Assembly (NCBI RefSeq): GCF_039724765.1
Contig: NZ_CP155729.1
Span: forward strand, 1,426,001 to 1,490,000
Direction: 5' to 3'
DNA from: Sagittula stellata E-37
Lineage (GTDB): Bacteria > Pseudomonadota > Alphaproteobacteria > Rhodobacterales > Rhodobacteraceae
Length of the DNA stretch: 64,000 bases
Below are positions 18,869-27,610 of the stretch, piece by piece. The position numbers and the translations under genes were made by a program. Every line of letters starts with the position of its first letter. The stretch's first letter is position 1. The notes under the pieces were generated by a model. The model worked only from the letters and a program-made list of their open reading frames with translations, was not told where the DNA came from and did no database searches.

Positions 18869-19891
18869 ATGGCATTGAGAGACGCGCGGGTGACGCTGGC
18901 GCATGGCGGCGGCGGCAAGGCGATGCGGGACCTGATCGAGGAGGTGTTCACCTCTGTCTTTCAGCCGCCGGGCATGGAGGATCAGGCGCGGCTGATGTCC
19001 CAGGCGCTGTGCGCGCCGGGAGCACGGCTGGCGTTCACCACCGACAGTTTCGTGGTCGATCCGGTGGAGTTTCCCGGCGGCGACATCGGCAAGATCGCGG
19101 TCTGCGGGACGGTGAACGACCTGGCCGTGGGCGGCGCGCGGCCGCTTTGGCTGTCGGCGGCCTTCATCGTCGAGGAGGGTTGCGAGGTGGACCTCTTGCG
19201 GCGGATCGTGGCGTCCATGCAGCGCGAGGCGGAAAAGGCGGGTGTGCGGATCGTCACCGGAGACACGAAGGTCGTGGGGCGCGGGTCGGCGGACAAGGTG
19301 TTCGTCACGACGTCGGGCGTGGGGGTGATCCCGGCGGGCCGGGACCTTGCGGCAGAGCGTGTGCGCCCGGGCGACGCGGTTCTTGTGAATGGCGTTCTGG
19401 GCGACCACGGTGCGGCGATCCTCGCGGCGCGGGGTGACATGGCGCTTTCGACGGACATCGTGTCGGACTGCCAGGGGCTGGGGCACCTGATGGAGGCGGT
19501 TCTGGCGGCGGCGCCCAATGCGCGGGCCTGCCGCGACGCGACGCGGGGCGGGCTGGCCTCGGCGCTGAACGAGATCGCCGGTGTGGCGGGCGTGGGGGTG
19601 GAGATCGACGAAGATGCGCTGCCCTTGCGGGACGAGGTAAAGGGGATGTGCGAGATCCTCGGACTCGACCCGTTGTATCTGGCCAACGAGGGCACCCTCG
19701 TGCTGTTTGTGCCTGCGGACGAGGCGGAGGCTGCGCTGGCGGCGATGCGGGCCCTGCCGGAGGGACGTGGCGCGGTGCAGGTGGGGCGCGCGCTGGACGG
19801 TCCGCCGGGAAGGGTGACGATGCGCACGCTCTTTGGCGGCAGCCGCATTGTCGACATGCTGGTGGGCGAGCAGTTGCCGCGGATCTGCTGA
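18869..19891 (+). CDS. hypE: HypE, carbamoyl dehydratase for cyanide ligand synthesis
   Basis: HypE receives the carbamoyl group from HypF on its C-terminal cysteine and dehydrates it with ATP to thiocyanate, the source of the CN ligands. The 340-residue protein has the PurM/SelD-like fold (AHGGGGKAM near the N-terminus, DSFVVDP and a glycine-rich ATP region). It ends exactly in PRIC, so the acceptor cysteine C340 is present. The ATG at 18869 places the AHGGGGKAM motif at residues 11-19, as in the family. It is the last gene of the hydrogenase cluster. Confidence 0.95.
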   Translation: MALRDARVTLAHGGGGKAMRDLIEEVFTSVFQPPGMEDQARLMSQALCAPGARLAFTTDSFVVDPVEFPGGDIGKIAVCGTVNDLAVGGARPLWLSAAFIVEEGCEVDLLRRIVASMQREAEKAGVRIVTGDTKVVGRGSADKVFVTTSGVGVIPAGRDLAAERVRPGDAVLVNGVLGDHGAAILAARGDMALSTDIVSDCQGLGHLMEAVLAAAPNARACRDATRGGLASALNEIAGVAGVGVEIDEDALPLRDEVKGMCEILGLDPLYLANEGTLVLFVPADEAEAALAAMRALPEGRGAVQVGRALDGPPGRVTMRTLFGGSRIVDMLVGEQLPRIC

Positions 19892-19965
19892 GGGATTGCC
19901 GCGCGCGCCCGGCCTTGCCATACCTGTCGGAGACGATCACCGCCGAGGGCTGGGGGCTTTCCGAC

Positions 19966-21192
19966 ATGTCACAGATTTCCGATCCGGCGGGCGCGGGGCG
20001 CTGGCTGCAGGACCCGGTGCATCGCGCCGGTCTTCTGGAGAATGCGCACCGCCAGTTGCGGTTCTTCGACCGTACGCTGCGCGATGACGGTGGCTTCGAC
20101 GTGATGAATCACGACGGCACGCCCTTGCCGCGTGCCGGGCAGGAGCTGCACTACACGACGCGGATGGTGCATGCCTACGTCCTGGGCCGGGCCATCGGTC
20201 ATCCTGGTGCGGACCGTATGATCGACGCGGGGATGGCCTTCCTCTGGACCCGTCACCGCGATGCGGAGCACGGCGGATATTTGTGGTCGGTGGACGAGAC
20301 CGGCGTCCATGACGGTCTGAAGCTGGCTTATGGCCATGCCTTCGTCCTTCTGGCGGCGTCGAGCGCGAAGCTCGCCGGCCACCCGGAGGCCGACCGGTTG
20401 ATGGCCGACGTCGCGGAGGTGCTGGACCGGCACTACTGGGACGAGGCGGCAGGCCTTCACCGGGAGGAGTTCGCGCGCGACTGGCAGCCGGTTTCCACCT
20501 ATCGCGGGATGAATGCCAACATGCATTCGGCCGAGGCGATGCTTGCGGCCTTCGAGGCCACGGGCGAGGCGCACTGGCTGGAGCGGGCGGGCCGTGTGCT
20601 GGAGGTCTTCACCGACCGGATGCCGCGCGCCAACGGTTGGCGGGTGCCGGAGCATTACACCGAGGACTGGCAGGTCGATCCAGACTACGCGGGCGATCCG
20701 ATGTTCCGGCCGGCGGGCACGACGCCCGGGCATTCGCTGGAACTGGCGCGGTTGCTGCTCCAGCATTGGGACCTATCGGGGCGGCCCGTGGGCGATGTTC
20801 CGGATCGCGCGCGGCGGCTGGTGGAGACCGCGCTGACGGATGCGTGGCGGGTCGACGGCGGGCTGGCCTACACGCTGAAACCGGGCGGCGAGGTCGATAT
20901 CGGCGACCGCTACTGGTGGCCCGTGACGGAAGGCATCGGCGCGCTGGCGAGCCTGCTGAAGTTGGAGGACCGGGACAGAGACGAGACGTGGTATCGCAGG
21001 CTCTGGCGGTTCGCCGATGCGCGCCTGATCGATCGAGAGCGGGGTGGCTGGTATCCGGAGCTGGACGACGACGGTGCGCCGGAGGGCCGCCAGTTCAGGG
21101 GCAAGCCCGACATCTACCATGCGCTTCAGGCAGAGCTTTACCCGCTGGCGCCGGGACTGTCGCGGCAGGTCGAGGGGCTGGGCGCGCTTTAG
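19966..21192 (+). CDS. AGE-family sugar epimerase/isomerase
   Basis: This 408-residue protein has the alpha/alpha-barrel fold of the N-acylglucosamine 2-epimerase / mannose isomerase / YihS family. Typical motifs are TRMVHAYVLG, a GGYLWSVD loop, LKLAYGHAF, YRGMNANMHSAEAML and PGHSLELARLLL. They include the conserved arginine and histidines of the active site. It should interconvert aldose and ketose (or C2-epimeric) sugars in the cytosol; the substrate cannot be told from sequence. It starts 74 bases after hypE on the same strand but has no obvious link to hydrogenase. It may belong with the sugar-phosphate genes downstream. The start at 19966 gives the normal family length. Confidence 0.82.
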   Translation: MSQISDPAGAGRWLQDPVHRAGLLENAHRQLRFFDRTLRDDGGFDVMNHDGTPLPRAGQELHYTTRMVHAYVLGRAIGHPGADRMIDAGMAFLWTRHRDAEHGGYLWSVDETGVHDGLKLAYGHAFVLLAASSAKLAGHPEADRLMADVAEVLDRHYWDEAAGLHREEFARDWQPVSTYRGMNANMHSAEAMLAAFEATGEAHWLERAGRVLEVFTDRMPRANGWRVPEHYTEDWQVDPDYAGDPMFRPAGTTPGHSLELARLLLQHWDLSGRPVGDVPDRARRLVETALTDAWRVDGGLAYTLKPGGEVDIGDRYWWPVTEGIGALASLLKLEDRDRDETWYRRLWRFADARLIDRERGGWYPELDDDGAPEGRQFRGKPDIYHALQAELYPLAPGLSRQVEGLGAL

Positions 21193-21206
21193 GCGCATGT
21201 GTCGCG

Positions 21207-22010
21207 TCAGCGGTGCAGCGTGATCCGGTTGGGCCCCTGGACCTCCAGCACGATCCGGTCGTTTTCGAAGAAATGCTCCTGGAACCAGTCCGCGAGCAAC
21301 CGGTTGTTGCCGACGAGGCGAACGTTGCCGGACGCATTGGCCGTCCGGTTGATCCGCGTGGTCAGCGGTGGCGTTCCGTCCGTGAAGGCGACCGTCAGCG
21401 GGTCGCGGTCGCGACCGAGATGGCTGCTTGGCCCTTCTCCGACATTCAGGATGCCCTTTCGGTAGTACGAGGGCCGCAGGACGATGTGGAAGCGTTCGGC
21501 CTTAGCGTCGGTTTCAGGCGGGGGATGCTCGGGCATGTCGTCGGCGCGTTCGCGCATCTCGGACTCGGTTTCCGTGCGCCCGCCCTCCGCGCCGTTCCAC
21601 GGCGGGCAGATGCGGCGGATCAGCGAGTCCTCAAGACCGGCGGCGAGGTTGATTTCGAACGCGCCATAGCTGAGGTGGCTGACCGGGGCGAAGCCGTAGA
21701 CCTTCGGGCGACGTTCCGCCGCGATCAGGTCGCGCAGCTTTGCGTTGCATTTCAGGTTGGTGCGCTGCGACGCGCCGGGGCGCCGGTAGGTCCGGAACCG
21801 CTTTGTCAGCCCGCGCGTGGTCTTGCCGATGTAGAGGATGTCGACCCCGTCGGCGAAGGCGTATAGGGCGTTCGGCTCTGTCATGATGGCTTGCGCCACA
21901 TCGCGGGTCTCGTCCGGGATGCGGACGTCGAGCAGGCCGTCGACCTCGACCCATTCTCCGAGTTCCACGAAGCCGAGTACGGTCAGGTCATCAATCGTAT
22001 AGTCGGTCAC
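21207..22010 (-). CDS. GIY-YIG nuclease-fold protein
   Basis: The 267-residue protein has a GIY-YIG-like segment in its first half. LYAFADGVDILYIGKTTRGL is followed by RFRTY, the pattern of a tyrosine, a YIGKT strand and a catalytic-type arginine. A middle Glu/Pro-rich linker (about 160-185) leads to a C-terminal half of unknown fold. Proteins of this type include standalone nucleases and DNA-repair factors; no partner is visible here. The start is uncertain: GTG at 22010 gives VTDYTIDDL as the N-terminus. ATG codons at 22049 and 22046 are in frame but add a sequence with no protein character. It is convergent with the epimerase gene (14-base gap). Confidence 0.6.
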   Translation of the reverse strand: MTDYTIDDLTVLGFVELGEWVEVDGLLDVRIPDETRDVAQAIMTEPNALYAFADGVDILYIGKTTRGLTKRFRTYRRPGASQRTNLKCNAKLRDLIAAERRPKVYGFAPVSHLSYGAFEINLAAGLEDSLIRRICPPWNGAEGGRTETESEMRERADDMPEHPPPETDAKAERFHIVLRPSYYRKGILNVGEGPSSHLGRDRDPLTVAFTDGTPPLTTRINRTANASGNVRLVGNNRLLADWFQEHFFENDRIVLEVQGPNRITLHR

Positions 22011-22091
22011 GGGCGCCCCCCGGGCAGCGGTCGGATGCCCCGCCATCATGCGCAACGGGGGGACGGCCTGTAAAGGGCGGGAGGCGCGCGA

Positions 22092-23090
22092 TCAGCGCCG
22101 GATCGAGCTGCGCCAGATCATGTTGACGGGCAGCGTGATGCGGCTCGGCGCGCTGTCGCCGGGCGGGCTGTCGAGCGCGCCGAGCGCCGCGCGGGCGAGG
22201 TCGTCGATCGGTTGGCCAAAGGTGGTCAGGCCGTAGGCTTCCCATCCCGCCTGTTCGATATCGTCGAACCCGATGACGGAGACATCGGCGGGCACCCGAA
22301 GCCGAAGCCGCGTGCGCGCCGCGTCCATCACCCCGCAGGCGATAAGGTCCGTCGTGCAGAAGATGCCGTCGGGCCGTTCGGCCTGCGCCAGCAGCCGTGT
22401 CCCCAGGTTCAGTCCCGTCTGGTAGGAGGTGGGACCGGCCGCGGCCTCCTGGATCGGGATACCTGCCTCCGCTGCGGCCTGCCGGAAACCCGCCGCGCGG
22501 TCTTCGAGGCTGGCGGTCCCGGCGCAGGAGTTGGCCAGCGCGATCCGGCGGCAACCGGCAGCCGCCAGCGCGGCAAAGGCCTGCCGGCCTGCGTCGGCAT
22601 CCTCCAGCCGGATCAGAAGCGAGCCGGGCCGCGCCTCGTCCCGGTTGATGAGCACGAGTTCCATACCGTTGCGGCGGCAGGTTTCGGCCAGCGACATGTC
22701 GGGCATCCCCGACAGCACGATGGCGGCGTCGGTGCGATAGGCGATGGCCTGCCGCAAGGCCCGCGACACGCTGTCGTCGGAGCGGTCGGTGTTGATCAGC
22801 AGGCCGATCTTGCCCGCCGCCTGAAGCTGTTCGGTCAGTGCAGCCAGCAGGGCGGAGCGGTGCGGGGTGCTCACCTCGGCGGCGATCAGCGCGACCAGCC
22901 CGGTGTTGGCGGTGATCAGCCCCCGCGCGAGGTGGTTGACCTGATAGCCAAGCTGCTCTGCCGCCGCTTCGATCCGGGCGCGGGTTTCCTTGGCCACCGA
23001 GGCGCCGGGCGTGAAGGCGCGCGACACGGCGGTGCGCGAAACACCGGCAAGCTCGGCCACGTCCCGGGCGCTGACCTGTCGTTTCGTCAT
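22092..23090 (-). CDS. LacI-family transcriptional regulator
   Basis: This 332-residue repressor has an N-terminal LacI helix-turn-helix (residues about 7-35, VSARDVAELAGVSRTAVSRAF). A hinge with LARGL follows, and then a periplasmic-binding-protein-like effector domain (for example ALIAAEVSTPHRSALL and VIGFDDIEQAGWEAYGLTT). It lies divergent from the ABC transporter operon starting at 23241, across a 150-base gap that contains a perfect inverted repeat (23185-23198). By position and family it should control that operon in response to a sugar or sugar-phosphate ligand. Effector identity is unknown. Confidence 0.9.
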   Translation of the reverse strand: MTKRQVSARDVAELAGVSRTAVSRAFTPGASVAKETRARIEAAAEQLGYQVNHLARGLITANTGLVALIAAEVSTPHRSALLAALTEQLQAAGKIGLLINTDRSDDSVSRALRQAIAYRTDAAIVLSGMPDMSLAETCRRNGMELVLINRDEARPGSLLIRLEDADAGRQAFAALAAAGCRRIALANSCAGTASLEDRAAGFRQAAAEAGIPIQEAAAGPTSYQTGLNLGTRLLAQAERPDGIFCTTDLIACGVMDAARTRLRLRVPADVSVIGFDDIEQAGWEAYGLTTFGQPIDDLARAALGALDSPPGDSAPSRITLPVNMIWRSSIRR

Positions 23091-23153
23091 GTTCACTGCA
23101 ATCCTGTGCGTCCCGCCGATCCCGTCAGGCAACCATAGTTTTGTGATGGTTTC

Positions 23154-23198
23154 TTGACAACTGGCGATTCGGACGACAACCTGATGCACAGGTGTGCA
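23154..23198 (+). promoter_or_regulatory. Candidate promoter and LacI-type operator upstream of the sugar-phosphate ABC operon
   Basis: A perfect -35 hexamer TTGACA stands at 23154-23159, with only a poor -10 (CAACCT) 17 bases on. At 23185-23198 is the inverted repeat TGCACA-GG-TGTGCA, 43 bases before the ATG at 23241. It is well placed to block transcription and is the best operator candidate for the divergent LacI-family gene. Confidence 0.5.
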
Positions 23199-23240
23199 AA
23201 ACACCCGGCCCGGTAACCGCCGGGAACTAGGGAGGAAGAT

Positions 23241-24263
23241 ATGAAGACTTTGAAATACGCCCTGATTGGGGGCGCGGCTTTCCTGCCTGCGGGCGCGATG
23301 GCCGCAGAGCTGAACCTGATCTGCTCGGCCGACGTGGTGATCTGCGAGAAGCTGGTGAGCGAGTTCGAGGCCAGCCATTCCGACATCGACGTGAACATGG
23401 TGCGCCTCAGCTCGGGCGAAGCCTACGCCAAGGTGCGGGCCGAGGGCCGCAACCCGCAGACCGACCTTTGGTGGGGCGGCACCGGCGACCCGCACCTGCA
23501 GGCGGCCCATGATGGGCTGACCGCCGAGTACAAGTCGCCCATGCTGGACAAGCTTCAGGACTGGGCGCAGGGCCAGGCTAAAACCTCGGATTATCACACC
23601 GTGGGCGTCTATTCCGGCGCGCTCGGCTGGGGCTACAACAAGGACATCTTCGCCGAGAAGGGCATCAAGGCGCCGGAATGCTGGTCCGACCTGCTCGACC
23701 CCGCGTTGAAGGGCGAGATCCAGATCGCCGATCCGAACTCCTCCGGCACGGCCTACACCACACTGGCGACGCTGGTGCAGATCATGGGCGAGGACGAGGC
23801 ATTCGACTTCCTCAAGAAGATGCATGCCAACGTCTCGCAGTATACCAAATCCGGCTCCGCCCCGGTGAAGGCCGCGGCGCGTGGCGAGACCGGCCTTGGC
23901 ATCGTGTTCCAGCATGACGCCGTGGCGCAGGCGGTCGAAGGCTTCCCGATCGAGGTCGGTTCCCCCTGCGAGGGCACCGGGTACGAAATCGGCTCCATGT
24001 CCATGATCGAGGGCGCGCAGAACGAGGAGTCCGCCAAGGTTTTCTACGATTGGGTGCTGACGCCCGAGGTACAGAACATGATGCCGGAGGCCGGGTCCTT
24101 CCAGATCCCGTCCAACGCCTCGGCCACCCCGCCGAAGGAAGCGCCCGACCTGTCGAAGATCAAGCTGATCGACTACGACTTTGCCGAATACGGCAGCGCG
24201 GAGCGGCGCAAGGAACTGCTGTCGCGCTGGGATGAGGAAATCGGCAGCCTGCCGCTGCAATAA
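23241..24263 (+). CDS. ABC transporter substrate-binding protein, AfuA/FbpA-like
   Basis: The 340-residue periplasmic protein has a signal peptide (cleavage after AMAA, about residue 22) and an extracellular solute-binding fold. Features of the AfuA-like group are NPQTDLWWGGTGDPH, the GWGYNKDIFAEK region, IADPNSSGTAYTT and VFQHDAVAQAVEG. Family members are usually annotated as ferric-iron binding, but Actinobacillus AfuA binds hexose and heptose phosphates. The linked phosphatase-family gene favours a phosphorylated sugar here. A strong ribosome-binding site (AGGGAGGAAG) precedes the ATG. It is first in a four-gene operon under the LacI-type gene. Confidence 0.85.
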   Translation: MKTLKYALIGGAAFLPAGAMAAELNLICSADVVICEKLVSEFEASHSDIDVNMVRLSSGEAYAKVRAEGRNPQTDLWWGGTGDPHLQAAHDGLTAEYKSPMLDKLQDWAQGQAKTSDYHTVGVYSGALGWGYNKDIFAEKGIKAPECWSDLLDPALKGEIQIADPNSSGTAYTTLATLVQIMGEDEAFDFLKKMHANVSQYTKSGSAPVKAAARGETGLGIVFQHDAVAQAVEGFPIEVGSPCEGTGYEIGSMSMIEGAQNEESAKVFYDWVLTPEVQNMMPEAGSFQIPSNASATPPKEAPDLSKIKLIDYDFAEYGSAERRKELLSRWDEEIGSLPLQ

Positions 24264-24344
24264 GCTGTCCGACACGGACCTGGGATGCGCGAACGACGGG
24301 GCGCGCATCCCCTGACCCCTCTCCTGACGCTTCCGGACATCGAG

Positions 24345-26555
24345 ATGAACAGAGACAACCGCAGGCTCGACCTGATTCTTGCGGCGGGGCTTTTCGCGCT
24401 CGTCGCACTGCCTTGGTATCGCGTGCGCCAGGGGTTCTTCGGCTTTGAGTGGGTCGGCGACATCGCCGGGTCGGACAAGCTGTGGCCCGGCCTGTTCCAG
24501 GCCATCGACGGTCGATGGCAGCTCTGGCCGGTGCTGGCGCTCTTTGCGCTGGCGGTCTGGCTGCGGCTTGGACAGGCGCCGGGTGCGCGGGGCCGGGCGC
24601 TGGTCGGAATCGGCGTGGCCGGGCTCGTCTGGCTGCTGGTCGAGGGGCTGTCGGTGGGCCTGCGCGGCTGGAACTGGGGACTTCTTGAAACCACGTTCGG
24701 AGAGGTCGCGGGCCAGCAGGCCTTCGGTGCCGGGGCGGTCGTGCTGGGCTGCGTCTTCGCGCTGTTCGTGGCCTTCGGCGCGGCGGAACGCGGCGCGCTG
24801 AAGGGCGACGCCTTCGTCCTCGGCGCGATCACGCTGCTGGTCCTGCTGGTTGGCGTTTTCGTCTTTTATCCGCTGGTGTCGATGTTCACCGGCGCCTTTC
24901 AGGACTTCGACGGCAGTTTCACCTCTGTCGGTGTCCGGCACAATATCGTCGACCCGAAGATCTGGTCGCTGGCCTGTCTGTGGGGCGGAAACTGCGGCGT
25001 GGCGTGGCGGACGTTCTTCCTTGCCGTCTGCACGGCGACAGGCACGACGCTGCTGGGGCTGGTGTTCGCGCTGGTCGCGACGCGCACCGGCTTCCGCTTC
25101 AAGAAGTCCCTGCGCCTGCTGACCGTCCTTCCGATCATCACGCCGCCCTTCGTGGTGGGTCTTGCGTTGACCATGTTGCTGGGGCGGCAGGGCACGATGA
25201 CGCAATGGATCGAACTGGCGACGGGCTGGGAACTGGGCCGCTGGCTGTACGGCCTGACCGGCATCTGGATCGCGCAGATGCTGTCCTTCACACCCATATC
25301 CTTCCTCGTGCTGATCGGCGTGGTCGAGGGCATCTCGCCGTCGATGGAGGAGGCTTCGCAGACGCTCCGCTCCGACCGCTGGCGCACCTTCCGCAAGGTG
25401 TCCCTGCCGCTGATGGCGCCGGGGCTGGCAAACGCTTTCCTGATCGGCTTCATCGAATCCATGGCGGATTTCGGCAACCCGCTGGTGCTTGGCGGATCGG
25501 GCGGTGTGCTGTCCACCGAGATCTTCTTTGCAGTGGTCGGCGCGCAGAACGACCCCGCACGGGCTGCCGTGCTGGCCTCGGTCCTGCTGGTCTTCACCCT
25601 GTCGGCTTTTCTCGCGCAGCGGTTCTGGCTGTCGGGGCGGAACTTCGCGACCGTCACCGGCAAGGGCGACGGCGGACGCCACGCGCTGCTGCCGCGCCGT
25701 GTTGCCTGGCCCGTGGTGACCATCGCGGTGGCCTGGGCGCTGTTCACCATAACCGTTTACGCGATGATCGTCTTCGGCGGCTTCGTGAAGACCTGGGGCC
25801 TCGACCACTCGCTGACACTGGAACACTACGTCCGTGCCTTCGGCGTATCGCTCTCGGACGGGTTCGCCTGGACCGGCGTGGCGTGGAACAGCTTCTGGAC
25901 CACAATGGAGATCGCGCTGATCGCCGCGCCGCTGACCGCCGCGGTGGGCCTGTTGACCGCCTGGCTGATCGTGCGCCAGCGGTTCCCCGGTCGCTCGGTC
26001 TTCGAGTTCGCGCTGATGATGAGCTTTGCCATCCCCGGCACGGTCATCGGCATCAGCTACATCATGGCCTTCAACCTGCCGCCCGTGCAGATGACCGGCA
26101 CCGCCGCGATCCTGATCGCCTGCTTCGTGTTCCGCAACATGCCGGTGGGTGTGCGCGGTGGCGTGGCGGCCATGGCGCAACTCGACGGGTCGCTCGACGA
26201 GGCGTCGCTGACGCTGGGGGCGGGATCGGGGCGGACGATGCGCAAGGTCATCCTGCCCCTGATGCGGCCCGCGATCCTCGCGGCGCTTGTCTACAGCTTC
26301 GTGCGGGCGATCACCTCGATCTCGGCGGTGATCTTCCTTGTCAGCGCCAAGTACAACATGGCGACGGCCTACATCGTGGGCCTTGTCGAGAATGGCGAAT
26401 ACGGCATCGCCATCGCCTATTCCTCTGTCCTGATCCTCGTGATGATCACCGTGATCGGTGGTTTCCAGCTTCTGGTGGGAGAGCGCCGGATCGGACGGCG
26501 GGAAGTGAAACAGACCTTGAAGGCCGAGGCCGCAACACGGGAAGCCAACGCATGA
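24345..26555 (+). CDS. ABC transporter fused permease, AfuB-like
   Basis: The 736-residue inner-membrane protein contains two binding-protein-dependent permease domains in one chain. Each has its own coupling-helix EAA-type motif (EEASQTLRSDRWRTFRKVSL and DEASLTLGAGSGRTMRKVIL). Extra hydrophobic segments form an N-terminal third (about residues 10-180). The fused layout matches AfuB/FbpB-type permeases. The start at 24345 is preferred; an in-frame ATG at 24285 would add 20 polar residues. The stop overlaps the ATPase start by 4 bases. Confidence 0.88.
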   Translation: MNRDNRRLDLILAAGLFALVALPWYRVRQGFFGFEWVGDIAGSDKLWPGLFQAIDGRWQLWPVLALFALAVWLRLGQAPGARGRALVGIGVAGLVWLLVEGLSVGLRGWNWGLLETTFGEVAGQQAFGAGAVVLGCVFALFVAFGAAERGALKGDAFVLGAITLLVLLVGVFVFYPLVSMFTGAFQDFDGSFTSVGVRHNIVDPKIWSLACLWGGNCGVAWRTFFLAVCTATGTTLLGLVFALVATRTGFRFKKSLRLLTVLPIITPPFVVGLALTMLLGRQGTMTQWIELATGWELGRWLYGLTGIWIAQMLSFTPISFLVLIGVVEGISPSMEEASQTLRSDRWRTFRKVSLPLMAPGLANAFLIGFIESMADFGNPLVLGGSGGVLSTEIFFAVVGAQNDPARAAVLASVLLVFTLSAFLAQRFWLSGRNFATVTGKGDGGRHALLPRRVAWPVVTIAVAWALFTITVYAMIVFGGFVKTWGLDHSLTLEHYVRAFGVSLSDGFAWTGVAWNSFWTTMEIALIAAPLTAAVGLLTAWLIVRQRFPGRSVFEFALMMSFAIPGTVIGISYIMAFNLPPVQMTGTAAILIACFVFRNMPVGVRGGVAAMAQLDGSLDEASLTLGAGSGRTMRKVILPLMRPAILAALVYSFVRAITSISAVIFLVSAKYNMATAYIVGLVENGEYGIAIAYSSVLILVMITVIGGFQLLVGERRIGRREVKQTLKAEAATREANA

Positions 26556-27610
26556 AGACCAGAGGCGCGGTTGAATTCCGCAACGTATCCAAGAGGTTCG
26601 GCCAGTTCACGGCGATCCCGGACCTGTCGCTTTCGATCGAGCCGGGTGAACTTGTGACGCTGCTGGGACCCTCGGGCTGTGGCAAGACGACGACGCTCCG
26701 GATGCTGGCGGGGTTGGAAAGCCCGACCGCAGGGGAAATCCTGATCGGCGGGCAGGACGTGACGCGGCTGCCGGCGGATCGGCGCGACGTGTCCATGGTG
26801 TTCCAGAGCTATGCGCTGTTCCCGCACATGACCGTGGCGCAGAACGTGGCCTACGGTCTGGAATCCGGCGGCATGAAGGCCGCGGAGGCACGGGAACGCG
26901 CCACCGACGCGCTGACATTGGTGGGGCTCGAAGGACTGGGCGCCCGGCTGCCCGCCGAACTTTCGGGTGGCCAGCAGCAGCGCGTCGCCGTGGCGCGGGC
27001 ACTGGTGCTTGAGCCTCAGGTTCTGCTGCTTGACGAGCCGCTTTCGAACCTCGACGCCCGCCTGCGCCGCCGTGTCCGGACGGAGATCCGCGAGCTGCAG
27101 CAGCGGCTGGGCTTCACCGCGGTCTACGTGACCCACGACCAGGAAGAGGCGCTGGCCGTCTCGGACCGGATCGTGGTGATGAAGGAGGGCGTCGTGGCGC
27201 AGATGGGTTCCCCGCGCGAGCTGTACGAAGCGCCCGCGTCGGAGTTCATCGCGGATTTCATCGGCGAGGCGAACGTGGTCGAAGGCCGCGTGCTGTCGGT
27301 TTCGGGCGAAGAGGCGCAGGTGGACGTGGGCGGCGCGGTGATCGTGCTGCCGGCGCGCGGCCTGGGCGAAGGCCCGGCCCGCCTGGCCATGCGCTCGAAC
27401 GCGGCGCGGGTCCGGTCGGGCGGCGAAGGCGTGCCGGGCACGGTGGCCTCTTCTGCCTACCTCGGCGATCATGTCGAATACGAGATCGACGGCGCGCTTG
27501 GCCGGATCTTCGTGGTCGACGACGAAAGCGACACGCCTCTGCCGGTGGGCGCGCCCGTTGTGCTGGACCTGCGTCCGCGCGGTCTGGCCCTGATCCCGGA
27601 ATCCGCATGA
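26552..27610 (+). CDS. ABC transporter ATPase, AfuC-like
   Basis: The 352-residue ATPase has Walker A GPSGCGKTTT, the Q-loop VFQSYALFPHMTV, the signature LSGGQQQR, Walker [12 protein letters not shown] and the H-loop VTHDQEEAL. A C-terminal TOBE-type regulatory region (about 240-352) follows, as in AfuC, FbpC and PotA. It energises import through the fused permease. It overlaps both neighbours by ATGA, so binding protein, permease, ATPase and phosphatase are probably made from one message. Confidence 0.9.
   Translation: MKTRGAVEFRNVSKRFGQFTAIPDLSLSIEPGELVTLLGPSGCGKTTTLRMLAGLESPTAGEILIGGQDVTRLPADRRDVSMVFQSYALFPHMTVAQNVAYGLESGGMKAAEARERATDALTLVGLEGLGARLPAELSGGQQQRVAVARALVLEPQVLLLDEPLSNLDARLRRRVRTEIRELQQRLGFTAVYVTHDQEEALAVSDRIVVMKEGVVAQMGSPRELYEAPASEFIADFIGEANVVEGRVLSVSGEEAQVDVGGAVIVLPARGLGEGPARLAMRSNAARVRSGGEGVPGTVASSAYLGDHVEYEIDGALGRIFVVDDESDTPLPVGAPVVLDLRPRGLALIPESA

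Noticed and set aside
23091..26180. An N-terminal extension of the LacI-type gene of more than 1000 codons
   Set aside because: The extension is antisense to the ABC transporter genes and lacks protein features; the regulator starts at MTKRQVSARD (23090).
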